Positions 49,158-58,498 of a stretch of 64,000 bases of DNA are shown piece by piece. The notes below the pieces were generated by a model, which saw only the letters and a program-made list of their open reading frames with translations, searched no databases and was not told the DNA's origin. This DNA is from JACCTU01 sp963788055 (lineage in GTDB: Bacteria; Actinomycetota; Thermoleophilia; Gaiellales; Gaiellaceae). Within the stretch, counting starts at the first letter, position 1. Each line of letters starts with the position of its first letter. Location of the stretch: the NCBI GenBank assembly GCA_963788055.1, contig CAWBFA010000001.1, positions 310,001-374,000 of the forward strand. The letters run 5' to 3'. The translations under genes and the position numbers were made by a program.

Positions 49158-50039
49158 CTAGCCCTTGAGCGCTCCCGCCATCAGCCCGCGCATGAAGTAG
49201 CGGCCGAGCAGGATGTAGACGATGAGGGTCGGGAGCGACGCCAGGATCGCCGCCGACATCTGCAGGTTGAACGGCGTGACGAGCGAGCCTGCAGTGTTGT
49301 TCAGCGCAACGGTCACCGGCCACTTCGCCGGGTCGGTGATCAGGAAGACCGCGAAGAGGAAGTCGTTCCAGATCGATGTGAACTGCCAGATCGCCGCGAC
49401 GACGAAGGCCGGTGCGGAGAGCGGCAGGATCACGGACCAGTAGGTCCGCAGCATCCCGGCTCGATCCATGCGTGCGGCCTCCATCAGGTCGTCCGGGATC
49501 GTGGAGTAGTAGTTGCGGAAGATCAAGGCCGTGATCGGGATCCCGTAGATCACGTGGGCGAAGATCAGCCGCGGGATGCCCGCGGGGAAGTGGATGTCGT
49601 CGAGCAAGAGCGTGAGCGGGATCATCACCGCCTGGTACGGGATGAACATCCCGAACAGGAAGAAGGTGAAGATGAAGTCCGCGCCCGGGAAGCGCCACTT
49701 CGAGAGCACGAACCCGTTCAGCGACCCGAGCACGCAGGAGAGGATCGTCGCCGGGATCGCGAGCTTGAAGCTGTTCTGCATGCTCGGCGAGAGCTGCGTC
49801 CAGGCCTGGCGCCATGCGTCGAGCGTGAACGTCTGCGGGAGCGACCACGCATGCGCCGGGTCGATCTCGTCGAGCGTCTTGAAGCTGGTCACGAGCAGGA
49901 CGTAGACCGGGGTCAGCACGACGATCGCGAAGCCGATCAGCACGGCGTACTTCACGGGCGTCGCTCGGACGCGACGACGTGGGCGGGAACGCCCCTCGAC
50001 CGGCGCGACCGCCGGAGGCGCCGCGGTCGTGGTGCTCAC
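49158..50039 (-). CDS. Sugar ABC transporter permease (MalG/LacG-like)
   Basis: 293 residues from GTG 50039, with six helices and the EAA loop DDLMEAARMDRAGMLRTYWSVILPLSAPA (quoted in part: EAARMDRAGMLRTYW), which docks to the ATPase. TSFKTLDEI after the first helix is typical for the G-type permease. Overlaps the F-type permease by four bases. Confidence 0.93.
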   Translation of the reverse strand: MSTTTAAPPAVAPVEGRSRPRRRVRATPVKYAVLIGFAIVVLTPVYVLLVTSFKTLDEIDPAHAWSLPQTFTLDAWRQAWTQLSPSMQNSFKLAIPATILSCVLGSLNGFVLSKWRFPGADFIFTFFLFGMFIPYQAVMIPLTLLLDDIHFPAGIPRLIFAHVIYGIPITALIFRNYYSTIPDDLMEAARMDRAGMLRTYWSVILPLSAPAFVVAAIWQFTSIWNDFLFAVFLITDPAKWPVTVALNNTAGSLVTPFNLQMSAAILASLPTLIVYILLGRYFMRGLMAGALKG

Positions 50040-50926
50040 GCTCGACGCTCCTGCCGAACCGTGTAGATGAGGTACGGGATGATCAGGATCGAGATCCCGA
50101 CGAGGAGCAGCGTCGCGATGGCCGCGCCCTTCGCGTAGTCGCGTGCGTCGTAGATCAGCACCCACATGTAGATGGCCGGCACCTCGGTGACGATCTGCTT
50201 GCCGCCGATCGCGACGATCAGGTCGAAAACCTTGATCGAGATGTGCCCCAGGATGATCAGCGCGGCGAGCGTGACCGGCCGCAGGTAGGGGAAGACGACG
50301 TGGCGGTAGACACGCCACTCCGAGGCCCCGTCCATTCGCGCGGCCTCGCGCAGCTCTTCGGGCACACCGCGAAAGCCGGCCAGGTAGAGCGCCATCACGT
50401 ATCCCGAGAGCGCCCAGACCGCTGGTATGGCGAGCGCCAGTGCCCCCCAATCCGGATGCTGCCACCACTGGTTCGAGAGGAACCCGACGCCGAGCTTGTC
50501 GAAGACGACGTTCAGGCCCGAGGCGCGGTCGCCCGGAGCGGGGTTCATCAACCAGCGCCAGACGATCCCCGAGGCGATGAACGAGACCGCCATCGGGAAG
50601 AGGTAGATCGAGCGGAAAAAGCCCTCCCCCTTCACGCCCTTGTCGAGCAGCAACGCGAGCAGCCAGCCGATCACGAGCGTGCCGATGATGAACGCGATCG
50701 TGAAGAGGAAAAGGTGGCGAAGGTCGAGCGACCAACGCTCGTCGGTTCGGAGCTCCTTGTAGACGTCGAGCCCGACGAACCCGTTCGTCCGGTTCGCCTC
50801 GCGCCAGTCGCTGGTCGACACGCGAAGGTTCCAGCCGATCAGGCCGTAGACGAAGACGGCGATCAGGATGATCGACGGCGAGACGAGGAGGAGCCCGGGC
50901 CCCCATCTCCGGACTCCCCTCATCAC
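50036..50926 (-). CDS. Sugar ABC transporter permease (MalF/LacF-like)
   Basis: 296 residues with six helices. EAA loop: ELREAARMDGASEWRVYRHV. The N-terminal GPGLLLVSPSIILIAVFVYGL and the domain between helices 1 and 2 suit the glucose/mannose or ABC-1 permease class. Stop-start overlap with the G-type permease. Confidence 0.93.
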   Translation of the reverse strand: MMRGVRRWGPGLLLVSPSIILIAVFVYGLIGWNLRVSTSDWREANRTNGFVGLDVYKELRTDERWSLDLRHLFLFTIAFIIGTLVIGWLLALLLDKGVKGEGFFRSIYLFPMAVSFIASGIVWRWLMNPAPGDRASGLNVVFDKLGVGFLSNQWWQHPDWGALALAIPAVWALSGYVMALYLAGFRGVPEELREAARMDGASEWRVYRHVVFPYLRPVTLAALIILGHISIKVFDLIVAIGGKQIVTEVPAIYMWVLIYDARDYAKGAAIATLLLVGISILIIPYLIYTVRQERRA

Positions 50927-50955
50927 GCGTTAACTCGTCGTCCTGCCTGTCGTTC

Positions 50956-52273
50956 TTACGTGTTCTTGTTCGCCGCCGTGACGAGCGACGACTGGAACTT
51001 CGCCACGTCTTTGTTCTGGAGGAACAGACCAAGCGCCGTGTCGATGTCGGTGTTCCAGGCGTTGCTCGCAACGACGCCGTGCGCGAGCGAGCCCGCCAGC
51101 TTGTTGGTCTTCCACTGCGTGAGCGCCCACTTGAGGTAGGTGTCGTACAGCTTCGGGTTCGCATCCTGGCGTGCCGGGATCGAGCCCTTGACCGGGTTGA
51201 ACGTGTCCTGCGCCCTCTTGCTGCCGAGGAAGCCGAGCCACTGGACGGCGGACGCACGGTGCGGCGCGCCCTTGGGCAGCGTGAAGCTGTCGGACAGCCA
51301 GTCGTAGATCCCGACCGTGCCCGGAACTGCCGCCCAGCCGTAGCCGGTCTTCGGCTTCTTCTTCAGATCGATCCGGAAGTACCCGTCGGCCCAGTCGCCC
51401 ATGACGTTGAAGGCGGCCTTGCCGTCGGCGACGAGCTTCGACGCATCCTGCCACGTCAGCGAGGCGGCGTCGGAGTTCGTGTAGCCGAGCAGCGTCTTGT
51501 ACCGGGTCAGCGCGAGCCTCACGCCCGGCGCTGTTCCAGCCGTTGCCCGTCTTCCAGAGCGTGGCCCAGCGGGCCGGACCGATCGTCGCGATCATCACGG
51601 TCTCGAGCAGGTGCTTCTGCGTCCACTGCTCACCGAGCGACAGCGGAATCACGCCCGCAGTCTTCGCCTTGTTCAACGCGGCGATGAACTGGGCCCAGTT
51701 CGTCGGCACCTTCGTGATCCCGGCCTTCTTGAGAACCGCCGGGTTGTACCAGAGCACGTTCGCGCGGTGGATGTTCACCGGGACCGAGTAGAGGTGGCCC
51801 TTGTACGTGATCTGGCTGATCAGCTGCTTCGGCATGATCTTGGCGAAGCCGTACTTCTTGTAGATGAAGTCGATCGGCTCCACCTGACCGGCCTTGATGT
51901 AGTCCTGCAGCTCAGCGCCGGCATGACCCTGGAACGAGTCCGGCGGCTTCTTCGCCGCCAGCCGCTGCGCGAGGACTGCCTTCGCGTTGGAACCGGCGCC
52001 GCCCGCCACCGTCTCGTTCTTGAACGGTGCGTTGGGATGCTGCTTGTTCCAGATCACGATGAGTTTTTCGAGGCCGTGGGCCTCACCGCCGCCGGTCCAC
52101 CACGAGAAGACCTGAAGCTGCGACGTCGCCGAGGTCTGTTCTGCTCCGTTCTTCCCGCCGTAGGACGCAGCCGGAACAACGAGCAGCACGGCTGCGACGG
52201 CGAGAAGCGCGCCGCGAAACACCGTCCCGCGCGAGAGCCGGCGAAGACGGCCTGTCTCAACAGTACGAGTCAT
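50956..52273 (-). CDS. Sugar ABC transporter substrate-binding protein (one frameshift near 51525)
   Basis: Signal peptide (GALLAVAAVLLVVPAAS), then QVFSWWTGGGEAHGLEKLI, the start of glucose/mannose-type binding proteins, SFQGHAGAELQDY, VNIHRANVLWYN. Near 51525 one extra base moves the frame; it resumes with RLALTRYKTLLGYTN, VMGDWADGYFR, FTLPKGAPH and ends TAANKNT. Restored about 435 residues. First in the importer operon: binding protein, two permeases, ATPase. Confidence 0.9.
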
Positions 52274-52354
52274 AGATGTCCTTCCTTGGAAGCCAGGAGC
52301 CGATTATCGCTCCGAAGGGCCTCTGGGGAGAAGGGGGTGTGCAAATATCTCCTG

Positions 52355-52675
52355 ATGGTCGAACCCGGCCTCGATCTCCACGAGTGGGAGACGCGGTGGC
52401 AGGAGTTACAAGACCTCGCCGCGGACGAGCCAGAGCAGACGCTGCCCGAGATGGTGCGCTTCGTGCGGGAGATGCTGGAGGAGCGCGGGTACGAGGTCGA
52501 CGACCCCGTCGTGGCCGAGGGGGACGACCCCGACATCGTTCGCGACTTCCTCGGCGCGCGCGAGCTCGCCCGCCTGGTCGAGACGGGGGAGTCCACCCCC
52601 GAGGACCTCGAGCTCGCCCTCGAGAACCTGACCGAGATCTACGAGTTCCTCGTCGCCGAGCGGGCGCCGCCGTGA
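52355..52675 (+). CDS. Small acidic protein of unknown function
   Basis: 106 residues from ATG 52355 (GTG 52337 in frame). LHEWETRWQELQDLAADEPEQ, PEMVRFVREMLEERGYEV and EDLELALENLTEIYEFL: helical, strongly acidic, without signal or membrane segment. No family recognised. Divergent from the sugar-binding protein gene. Confidence 0.6.
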   Translation: MVEPGLDLHEWETRWQELQDLAADEPEQTLPEMVRFVREMLEERGYEVDDPVVAEGDDPDIVRDFLGARELARLVETGESTPEDLELALENLTEIYEFLVAERAPP

Positions 52676-52691
52676 GCGCTCTGCACGCCTC

Positions 52692-54134
52692 CTAGGCTGC
52701 GTCCGCGACGGGCTCCTCGACTCCGTGCGCCTGAGGCGCGTCGACCCGAAGGAGCGCCGCCCCGACCGTTGCCGCCCCGACGAGGAACACGGCGCCGACG
52801 AGGAAGGCGAGGTGGTAGCCGCTGTTCAGGGCGACGAACGAGCCGTCTCCCGACGCGAGCTGGCTGTCGCTCCTCGACGCGGCGAGGCTCGCGAGAATCG
52901 CCAGACCGACCGCGCCGCCCATCATGAAGGACGTGTTGACGACTCCCGAGGCGAGCCCTGCCTGCTGCGGCTCGACGCCACTCATCGCAGCGAGGAGGAT
53001 CGGGTTGAAGGCGATCCCGGCGCCGATGCCGAGCGCGATCGTCGCGGGAAGGATGTCGATCGCCCAGTTGCCGTCGACCGGGGTCCGCGCGAGCAGGACG
53101 AGCGCGAGCGTCATCAGCCCGAGCCCGGCGATGAGCGGCTTCTTGATGCCGTAGCTCATCACGAGCCGCTGAGAGAGAAAGAGCGAGGAGGCTCCCCAGA
53201 TCACGGTGCCCGGCAGGTACGCGAGGCCGACCTCGAGCGGGGTGTACTGGAGCACGAGCTGGAGGTAGAGCGCGGAGAAGAAGAAGTAGGCGAACATGCC
53301 GGCGGCCATGAGCACGCCGACGACGTTCGCGCTCGAGACGTTGCGGTTCCGGAACAGCCCGAGCGGCACCAGCGGCGAGGAGATTCGCGCCTCGATCACG
53401 AGGAAGACTCCGAGAAGCGCAACTGCCACGCCGAGCAGGCCGAGCGTCTGCGTCGACCTCCACCCCTCCTCGTTGCCGTTCACGATCGCGTAGACGGCGA
53501 GCATCAAGGCGCTCGTGATCGTGACGGCGCCCGCCACGTCGACGCGCCCGCTTGCGGCCGGGCCACGCTCGGTCGGCAGCAGCCGCAGTGAAAGGACGAA
53601 GACCGCGACGCCGACCGGGATGTTGACGAGGAAGATCCAGTGCCAGCTCAGCAAGTCCGTGAGGACTCCGCCCGCAAGCACGCCGATCACACCGCCGCCC
53701 GAGAGGACGAAGCCGAACACCCCCATCGCCTTCGCGCGGTCCGCCGTCTCCGTGAAGAGGAGCATCAGCAACGAGAGCGCGACCGCGGAGACGATCGCGC
53801 CGCCCACACCTTGCACCGCGCGCGCGGCGATGAGGACTCCCTGAGAATTGGCGAGCCCACAGGCGAGCGAGGCAGCAGTGAAGAGGGAAATGCCGATGAG
53901 GAACAGCCGCCGGTGCCCGAAGAGATCGCCCAACCGGCCGCCGAGGAGGAGAAAACCCCCGAAGGTCAGGAGGTACGCGTTGACGATCCAGGCAAGCGAG
54001 GTCTGCGAGAAGCCGAGGTCGTCTCGGATCGACGGCAGCGCCACGTTCACGATCGTCCCGTCGAGGACGATCATCAGGTCCCCCAGGCACAGGACGTAGA
54101 GCGCGAGCCAGCGGGTGCGGTTGTCCATGGTCAT
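52692..54134 (-). CDS. MFS drug exporter, DHA2 (14-helix) family
   Basis: 480 residues from ATG 54134, seven bases after GGAA. LVLDGTIVNVALPSI (motif D1 of the DHA2 group), GGRLGDLFGHRRLFLIG (motif A), ARAVQGVGGAIVSAVAL and FGFVLSGGGVIGVLAGG (motif C). Fourteen hydrophobic helices can be traced. Likely proton-driven efflux of hydrophobic drugs; substrate unknown. Confidence 0.92.
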   Translation of the reverse strand: MTMDNRTRWLALYVLCLGDLMIVLDGTIVNVALPSIRDDLGFSQTSLAWIVNAYLLTFGGFLLLGGRLGDLFGHRRLFLIGISLFTAASLACGLANSQGVLIAARAVQGVGGAIVSAVALSLLMLLFTETADRAKAMGVFGFVLSGGGVIGVLAGGVLTDLLSWHWIFLVNIPVGVAVFVLSLRLLPTERGPAASGRVDVAGAVTITSALMLAVYAIVNGNEEGWRSTQTLGLLGVAVALLGVFLVIEARISSPLVPLGLFRNRNVSSANVVGVLMAAGMFAYFFFSALYLQLVLQYTPLEVGLAYLPGTVIWGASSLFLSQRLVMSYGIKKPLIAGLGLMTLALVLLARTPVDGNWAIDILPATIALGIGAGIAFNPILLAAMSGVEPQQAGLASGVVNTSFMMGGAVGLAILASLAASRSDSQLASGDGSFVALNSGYHLAFLVGAVFLVGAATVGAALLRVDAPQAHGVEEPVADAA

Positions 54135-54241
54135 CGGCGTTCCTTTCGATGTCGGTCTCGAAGCGTTAGACCGGCCGGGCCGGCAGAACTCATCGGCTCC
54201 CCGCCGATGAGTTTTCCTCTCGAAATCGGTCTGTTCTCCAG

Positions 54242-54532
54242 ATGGCCACACCTGGAGCGACCACGATCGTCTTCCGGATCGAAGGCCCCATCACCCGAGG
54301 AGACATCTCAGGCCTCTGCGACCGTATTTGCGGACTCTTGGAACAGAGCGGCGCGGACGTCGGTTATTGCCGGGTGGGTGGGATCGATCCCGACGCAGTG
54401 ACGGTCGACGCCCTCGCGCGGCTGCAGCTCGCCGCGCAGCGGAACGGTTGCCAGGTTCGGCTCCGCGACGCCTCGCCAGCCCTGCTCGAGCTCGTCTCGT
54501 TCATGGGACTGACGGACGTCCTGCCCGAATAG
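54242..54532 (+). CDS. STAS-domain protein
   Basis: 96 residues. TTIVFRIEGPITRGDISGLC, then DPDAVTVDALARLQLAAQRNG and VRLRDASPALLELVSFMGLTDV, follow the SpoIIAA/STAS fold of anti-sigma antagonists, but the usual DxxS phospho-site is replaced by DPDAVTVD. Its 3' half lies opposite the VOC gene. Possible role in general stress control; weakly supported. Confidence 0.65.
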   Translation: MATPGATTIVFRIEGPITRGDISGLCDRICGLLEQSGADVGYCRVGGIDPDAVTVDALARLQLAAQRNGCQVRLRDASPALLELVSFMGLTDVLPE

Positions 54533-54933
54533 AGCGCACTGGACGTGCCGCCCCACTCCTCGGGGGCGACGTCGGCGATCGTCTGCGAGAACGTCCAAAC
54601 GTAGCCGGCGAGATCCTCGGCGGTGTATTGCCGTTCCCCGTACGGGTAGTCGGCCGGCGCCCGCAGGATTCGCACGCCTTGCCGCTCGGCGCGCGCGTGG
54701 TGGCTGTCCAGGGCTTCGACACGAACCATCACCGAGGAGACCGAACCACCATCCGGCTTCTCCATCACGACGACGGCCCCGTCGCCGACTGCGAGCTGCG
54801 CGCGGTGGCTTCCCGCTCGCCAGCGCTCCGTGAAGCCGAACCTCGTGCAGAGCCAGTCGATCGCCTGGCCCACGTCGTCGTAGGCGAGCTCGGGGATCAC
54901 CGTGCTCGCGGGCATCGAGCGATTCGCCAGCAT
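54364..54933 (-). CDS. VOC-superfamily (PhnB-like) protein with read-through tail
   Basis: Residues ~12-125 (PELAYDDVGQAIDWLCTRFGF, VVVMEKPDGG, VRVEALDSHHARAERQGV, YGERQYTAEDLAGYVWTFSQ) are a normal VOC domain. It usually ends soon after that point; here the frame continues ~60 residues opposite the STAS gene to 54364, with no family similarity, so the tail may come from a missing stop. Starts six bases after the sigma-factor stop, so the two genes are one unit. Confidence 0.75.
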   Translation of the reverse strand: MLANRSMPASTVIPELAYDDVGQAIDWLCTRFGFTERWRAGSHRAQLAVGDGAVVVMEKPDGGSVSSVMVRVEALDSHHARAERQGVRILRAPADYPYGERQYTAEDLAGYVWTFSQTIADVAPEEWGGTSSALYSGRTSVSPMNETSSSRAGEASRSRTWQPFRCAASCSRARASTVTASGSIPPTRQ

Positions 54934-54939
54934 GGCGAC

Positions 54940-55935
54940 CTACGCGTCGAGCCGAGCCGGCAGCCCGAAGAGCGGGAACAGCGTCTCGGTGTCGAGGAAG
55001 AAGGTGAGCTCTCCGATTCGCCCCTCCGAGACCTCGATCACCTGCAGCGCCCACGGCTCGTACCCGCCGTCGGGCGACGGCTTGTACTGCCCGTAGGCAG
55101 GTGAGCCGTTCGCGCCGACAGTCGGGATCAGGCGCGAGCCGCGGCAGCCGATCCCCGGCCCGAACCACCACTCGAAGATGTCGTCGCGCCCGCGCAGCCA
55201 CATGTCGTACGGCGGCATGGACTGCGTCGCGTCCTCCTGGATCAGGGTCGTGAGCGCGTCGATGTCGTAGGCCTCGAACGCCGCCACGTAGCGGTCGAGC
55301 AGCGCGCGGTCCTCCTCCCCCAGCGGCGGCGACGGATCGGTCGTGCTGACGTTGCCGTCGGCGAGCGTCGCCCGCGCGCGCTGGAGGGCGCTGTTCACCG
55401 ACGCGACGCTCGTCTCGAGCAGCTCCGCGACCTCGCTCGCCTGCCAGCGCAGCACCTCGCACAGGATCAGCACTGCGCGCTGGCGAGGCGGCAGATGCTG
55501 CAGCGCGGCGACGAACGCGAGCCGGATCGTCTCGCGCGCGACCGCTACGTCCGCAGGATCTCCCTCGGGCACGACGAGCCCGTCCGGCACCGGCCCGATC
55601 CACGTGACCTCGGGGAGCGTGTTCAGGTTCGATTCGATCGGCTCCCGAGCAGGCCCGAGGTCCATGGGACGTGCGCGGCGCTCACGGCCGCTCAGCATGT
55701 CGAGGCAGACGTTCGTCGCGATGCGGTAGAGCCACGATCGAAGCGCCGCACGTCCTTCGAAGCGCTCGTAGCCGCGCCACGCCCGGATCATCGTCTCCTG
55801 CACGGCGTCCTCCGCTTCGAACGACGAGCCGAGCATTCGGTAGGAGTACGCGGTCAGCTCCACGCGGTGTTGCTCGAGCTGCGCTCCGAGCTCGCCGGAC
55901 GCCGCTGCGGGCCTGTTGAGTTCGACCTCAGCCAT
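54940..55935 (-). CDS. ECF RNA polymerase sigma factor with SnoaL-like C-terminal domain (SigX5/ECF56-type)
   Basis: 331 residues, longer than ordinary ECF factors. Region 2: LTAYSYRMLGSSFEAEDAVQ, ETMIRAWRGYERFEG, LRSWLYRIATNVCLDML. Region 4: HLPPRQRAVLILCEVLRW, ASEVAELLETSVASVNSALQRAR. From ~205 a SnoaL-type domain (ALLDRYVAAFEAYDIDALTTL) that in this sigma group senses or modulates activity without a separate anti-sigma. It is followed at once by the VOC gene. Confidence 0.93.
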   Translation of the reverse strand: MAEVELNRPAAASGELGAQLEQHRVELTAYSYRMLGSSFEAEDAVQETMIRAWRGYERFEGRAALRSWLYRIATNVCLDMLSGRERRARPMDLGPAREPIESNLNTLPEVTWIGPVPDGLVVPEGDPADVAVARETIRLAFVAALQHLPPRQRAVLILCEVLRWQASEVAELLETSVASVNSALQRARATLADGNVSTTDPSPPLGEEDRALLDRYVAAFEAYDIDALTTLIQEDATQSMPPYDMWLRGRDDIFEWWFGPGIGCRGSRLIPTVGANGSPAYGQYKPSPDGGYEPWALQVIEVSEGRIGELTFFLDTETLFPLFGLPARLDA

Positions 55936-56113
55936 TCCGAGCGCACATGGTAGGCACGGACCGTCAGGCGAGGTCGAGGTCGAGCTCGCGCTCGCGGACG
56001 ACCGCCTCCTGAAGCGTGCTCTGTCTGGTCGGCGCAGACCATCCCGACCCGGCGGAGCACGGCGCGGCGACGTCCCTCCGCAGCCACCGCTTTCCCGCTA
56101 GTCGTGAAATCGT

Positions 56114-56139
56114 CGAAGGCCCCGTCTCCGGGGCCTTCG
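56114..56139. terminator. Hairpin between sigma-factor gene and ABM-like gene
   Basis: CGAAGGCCCCG-TCTC-CGGGGCCTTCG, 11-base perfect stem. It lies downstream of the ABM-like gene (56196-56504, minus strand), so it most likely ends that transcript. Confidence 0.6.
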
Positions 56140-56195
56140 GGTGATACGCGAGAGGAGAGGCCGATGTTGAGGCCCTTCCCCGCAAGACGTTCTAA

Positions 56196-56504
56196 TTAGA
56201 CGGTGACGCCGTTCCGGTGCGACAGAACCTTGCCGGTCGTGATCTTCGGCGGGTTCGGGAACGCGGTCTCGAGCTTCTCGTCACGGACCCAGCTGTTGGA
56301 GAGCTTTGCCGACTCGTCGACCTGCTCGGACGTCTCGAAGATCCCGAGCGAGCTGATGACGCCGTTGCCGGCCTCGATCATGTAATAGCCCTTGAAGCCG
56401 TCCAGCTTGCTCAGCTTCGGGACGAGCGTCTCGTTGACCTTGCTGGTCAGCTCGACGATGCGATTCTGGTCCACACCGTCGTAGCGGCGAATGGTCGCAA
56501 ACAT
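56196..56504 (-). CDS. Small ABM-like (dimeric alpha-beta barrel) protein
   Basis: 102 residues. FATIRRYDGVDQNRIVEL, LVPKLSKLDGFKGYYMIEAG and SSLGIFETSEQVDES have the antibiotic-monooxygenase-like ferredoxin-type pattern (strand, helix, strand with GFKGY as second strand). Cofactor-free monooxygenases share it, but catalytic residues cannot be named. Base composition is lower in GC than its neighbours. Confidence 0.65.
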   Translation of the reverse strand: MFATIRRYDGVDQNRIVELTSKVNETLVPKLSKLDGFKGYYMIEAGNGVISSLGIFETSEQVDESAKLSNSWVRDEKLETAFPNPPKITTGKVLSHRNGVTV

Positions 56505-56846
56505 GTGATGCTCCTTCGGTTCATGTCACAGGGCAGGAAATCCGGACGGACTCCTGCTTGCGCTCAGGCCAGGTGTGACAGACGAAGAGGATGGTGCAGA
56601 AAGCCTCGGCGGCTACAACAACGTTCAGCCAAACGCGCTGCAGACCAACCTAGCACCGATGTGTGCGACCTGTCGGCCGGCGCGGAACATCGGGCAGAAT
56701 CGGTCGGGAAACGCAGTGTCGGAGTCAAAGTGGACTTTTGTGGAATGTGCTAGGCGAGCGTAATTGCCTCCGCGTGATCGTTTCGCCGTAGCTTCCGGGG
56801 TCAGATCTTCGAGATCTGACCCCGGCTGTTCAGTGCGTCTCTTCCT
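56505..56846. other. Intergenic region, 342 bases
   Basis: No supported gene. It contains a REP-type inverted pair at 56795-56825 and otherwise nothing I recognise. The 56560-56760 part is less GC-rich than the surroundings. Confidence 0.6.
56795..56825. repeat. REP-like inverted pair (REPIN-like hairpin)
   Basis: CCGGGGTCAGATCT-TCG-AGATCTGACCCCGG: 14-base perfect arms. Each arm begins or ends with the same CCGGGGTCAGA/TCTGACCCCGG as the single palindromes, so it is two REP halves facing each other. It lies 22 bases beyond the stop of the small secreted protein gene. Confidence 0.8.
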
Positions 56847-57131
56847 CTAGGGGCAGGGCTGCCCGAGAAGCTGCGGCAGGTCGCTGACATGCGCGTCGAA
56901 CAGCTGCGCGATGTTCCCGAGGCCGGTTCGCCCCGGCTGGGGGCCGTTCAGGTCGATCGGCGGCGGACTCGACGCGTGCTCGCCCAGCGCACCCGGTGAG
57001 GACTGCGCAAACGCGGCCGACGCCTGACCCCAACAACTCGGGTCACCGGTCGGCGGGCCGTTCGCGCCGGCCGGCAGCGGCACAGCGAGCGCGGCGGCGC
57101 CTAAGAGGAACGAAAGGCGACGAACCGACAT
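56847..57131 (-). CDS. Small secreted protein of unknown function
   Basis: 94 residues from ATG 57131. Signal peptide SFLLGAAALAVPLPAGA, then PPTGDPSCWGQASAAFAQS, GALGEHASSPP, TGLGNIAQLFDAHVSDLPQL and a final GQPCP: two cysteines, proline-rich. Similar short exported proteins with C...C occur in actinobacteria, with unknown role. The 49 codons upstream in the same frame lack features of a coding start. Confidence 0.6.
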   Translation of the reverse strand: MSVRRLSFLLGAAALAVPLPAGANGPPTGDPSCWGQASAAFAQSSPGALGEHASSPPPIDLNGPQPGRTGLGNIAQLFDAHVSDLPQLLGQPCP

Positions 57132-57317
57132 ACACCCTCCCGTGTCGTAGAGCTTCCGCGGCGAGCGTAAGCCCCAGTATCCGGATCCGCAAGCCGGAAA
57201 GGCACTCGCGAGGCGGACGTGCGGCGAGCGTACCTGCGTGGAGTCCGTCCCGGGATCAGTCGTCATGCTCCCGAGCACGCATCACCGGCGCTCTCGGGTC
57301 GTGCCCATCCGAAGCGA

Positions 57318-58100
57318 TCAAGTGCTTCGGCGACATCCTCGCACGTAGTCGACGACGAACTCCTTGGGGTAGGCACTCGCAGTCCCCCCGGATGCTGTGT
57401 CATCGGGGAACTCGTAGATGCCGAGCATGAGCTGCATCGGATAGGCCGGCGACTGCTCGACGGTCTTGATCAACTCGCCATCGATGGTGAACAGGACGTG
57501 CTCGGGCGTCCATTCGGCTGCGTAGACATGGAACTCGCGAACGTCGATGGGGACGGTCTCCGCGGCGAACTCGTCGACGATCAGTGGGTCGCCGAAGGGG
57601 TGGACGCCCATGCCGACCGAGGCCTGATGCGAGGACACGTCGCGCCCGAAGATCTCGCACACGCAGATCTCCGCGGACCGGTGGGGCTCGTCCTCGTAGC
57701 CGATCATCCAGAGCGCGACCATGTTGCGCGGGTCGTCGATCGCCTTGGCTCGCAGCTCGAAGAGACCGTACTGGGGCGTGTAGAGCCGAATGTTCTGCTG
57801 TGCCTCGCGAACGACCGCGTCGGGGTTGAGTCGCTGCTGTCCGACCGTGCTTCCGACCGGGCCGGCGAACATGCCCGTTTGGAGCGACGACACCTTGACC
57901 GCTCCGTCGAACTCGGGACACCAGGGCTGCTGGTCGGCCTCGATCAATAACCGCAGGCAGCCGCCGCCGATCCGGTACCGCGCAGCGGAGCGCTCCCGAC
58001 TGCTCCATTGCGACAGGTAATGCGGGATCCAACGACGCTCGTCGAGCGCGCCGCCGTCGAACGTGTCCTCGAACTCGAGCTCGTATCCGGCCTTGGGCAA
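57318..58100 (-). CDS. Glycoside-hydrolase-16-like (laminarinase fold) protein
   Basis: 260 residues from TTG 58100 (LPKAGYELEFEDTFDG). ALWMIGYEDE then SAEICVCEIFG holds the catalytic region: GH16 enzymes have E-[ILV]-D-[IV]-x-E, here E-I-C-V-C-E, keeping both glutamates (nucleophile and acid/base) but with Cys for the Asp. FHVYAAEWTPEHVLFTIDGE and YPMQLMLGIYE are normal family strands. Secretion signal not visible, so either cytoplasmic or start further upstream. Beta-1,3/1,4-glucans are possible substrates. Confidence 0.75.
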   Translation of the reverse strand: MPKAGYELEFEDTFDGGALDERRWIPHYLSQWSSRERSAARYRIGGGCLRLLIEADQQPWCPEFDGAVKVSSLQTGMFAGPVGSTVGQQRLNPDAVVREAQQNIRLYTPQYGLFELRAKAIDDPRNMVALWMIGYEDEPHRSAEICVCEIFGRDVSSHQASVGMGVHPFGDPLIVDEFAAETVPIDVREFHVYAAEWTPEHVLFTIDGELIKTVEQSPAYPMQLMLGIYEFPDDTASGGTASAYPKEFVVDYVRGCRRST

Positions 58101-58498
58101 AGTGTTCTCGGAGCGTTCGCCGTTTTCGGTAGCGAACCTCGCTTTCGGTCCTTGGCAACGGCGGAATCCTACGCTCCTTGGTGACGTTCCGACGGCGGCG
58201 CTGATCCCGGCAACTCACGGCGACGGCGTGAAGTTCCCGATCATTCCGGCGGCAGCGTGGCCGGGGACGTCCAGCTTGCGGATGCTCCGGATTCTGGCGA
58301 GCTGCGATGCGCAGGCGGCGTTCGCTCGCCATCCTCTCTTCATGTCGGTGCCGCCCATGACCGGCGAGGACAAGACGCGCGCTCTCGAGCAGGGGCCGCG
58401 CGTCTCGGGACCAAGACCGGGCTGGCCGCTGCCTCGTCTACGCGAGGCGTCAGGAATGTCCCCGAGGGACGTTGTCCTCGCCGCGTGCTCCGGTGCGT
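58101..58498. other. Intergenic region, 398 bases
   Basis: No gene supported. Frames open here are shadows of neighbouring codon usage; no tRNA, palindrome or repeat stands out. Confidence 0.5.

Noticed and set aside
57400..58332. 310-codon frame overlapping the GH16-like gene
   Set aside because: Shadow frame rich in Arg, Ala and Pro without domain similarity; the GH16 frame explains the region.
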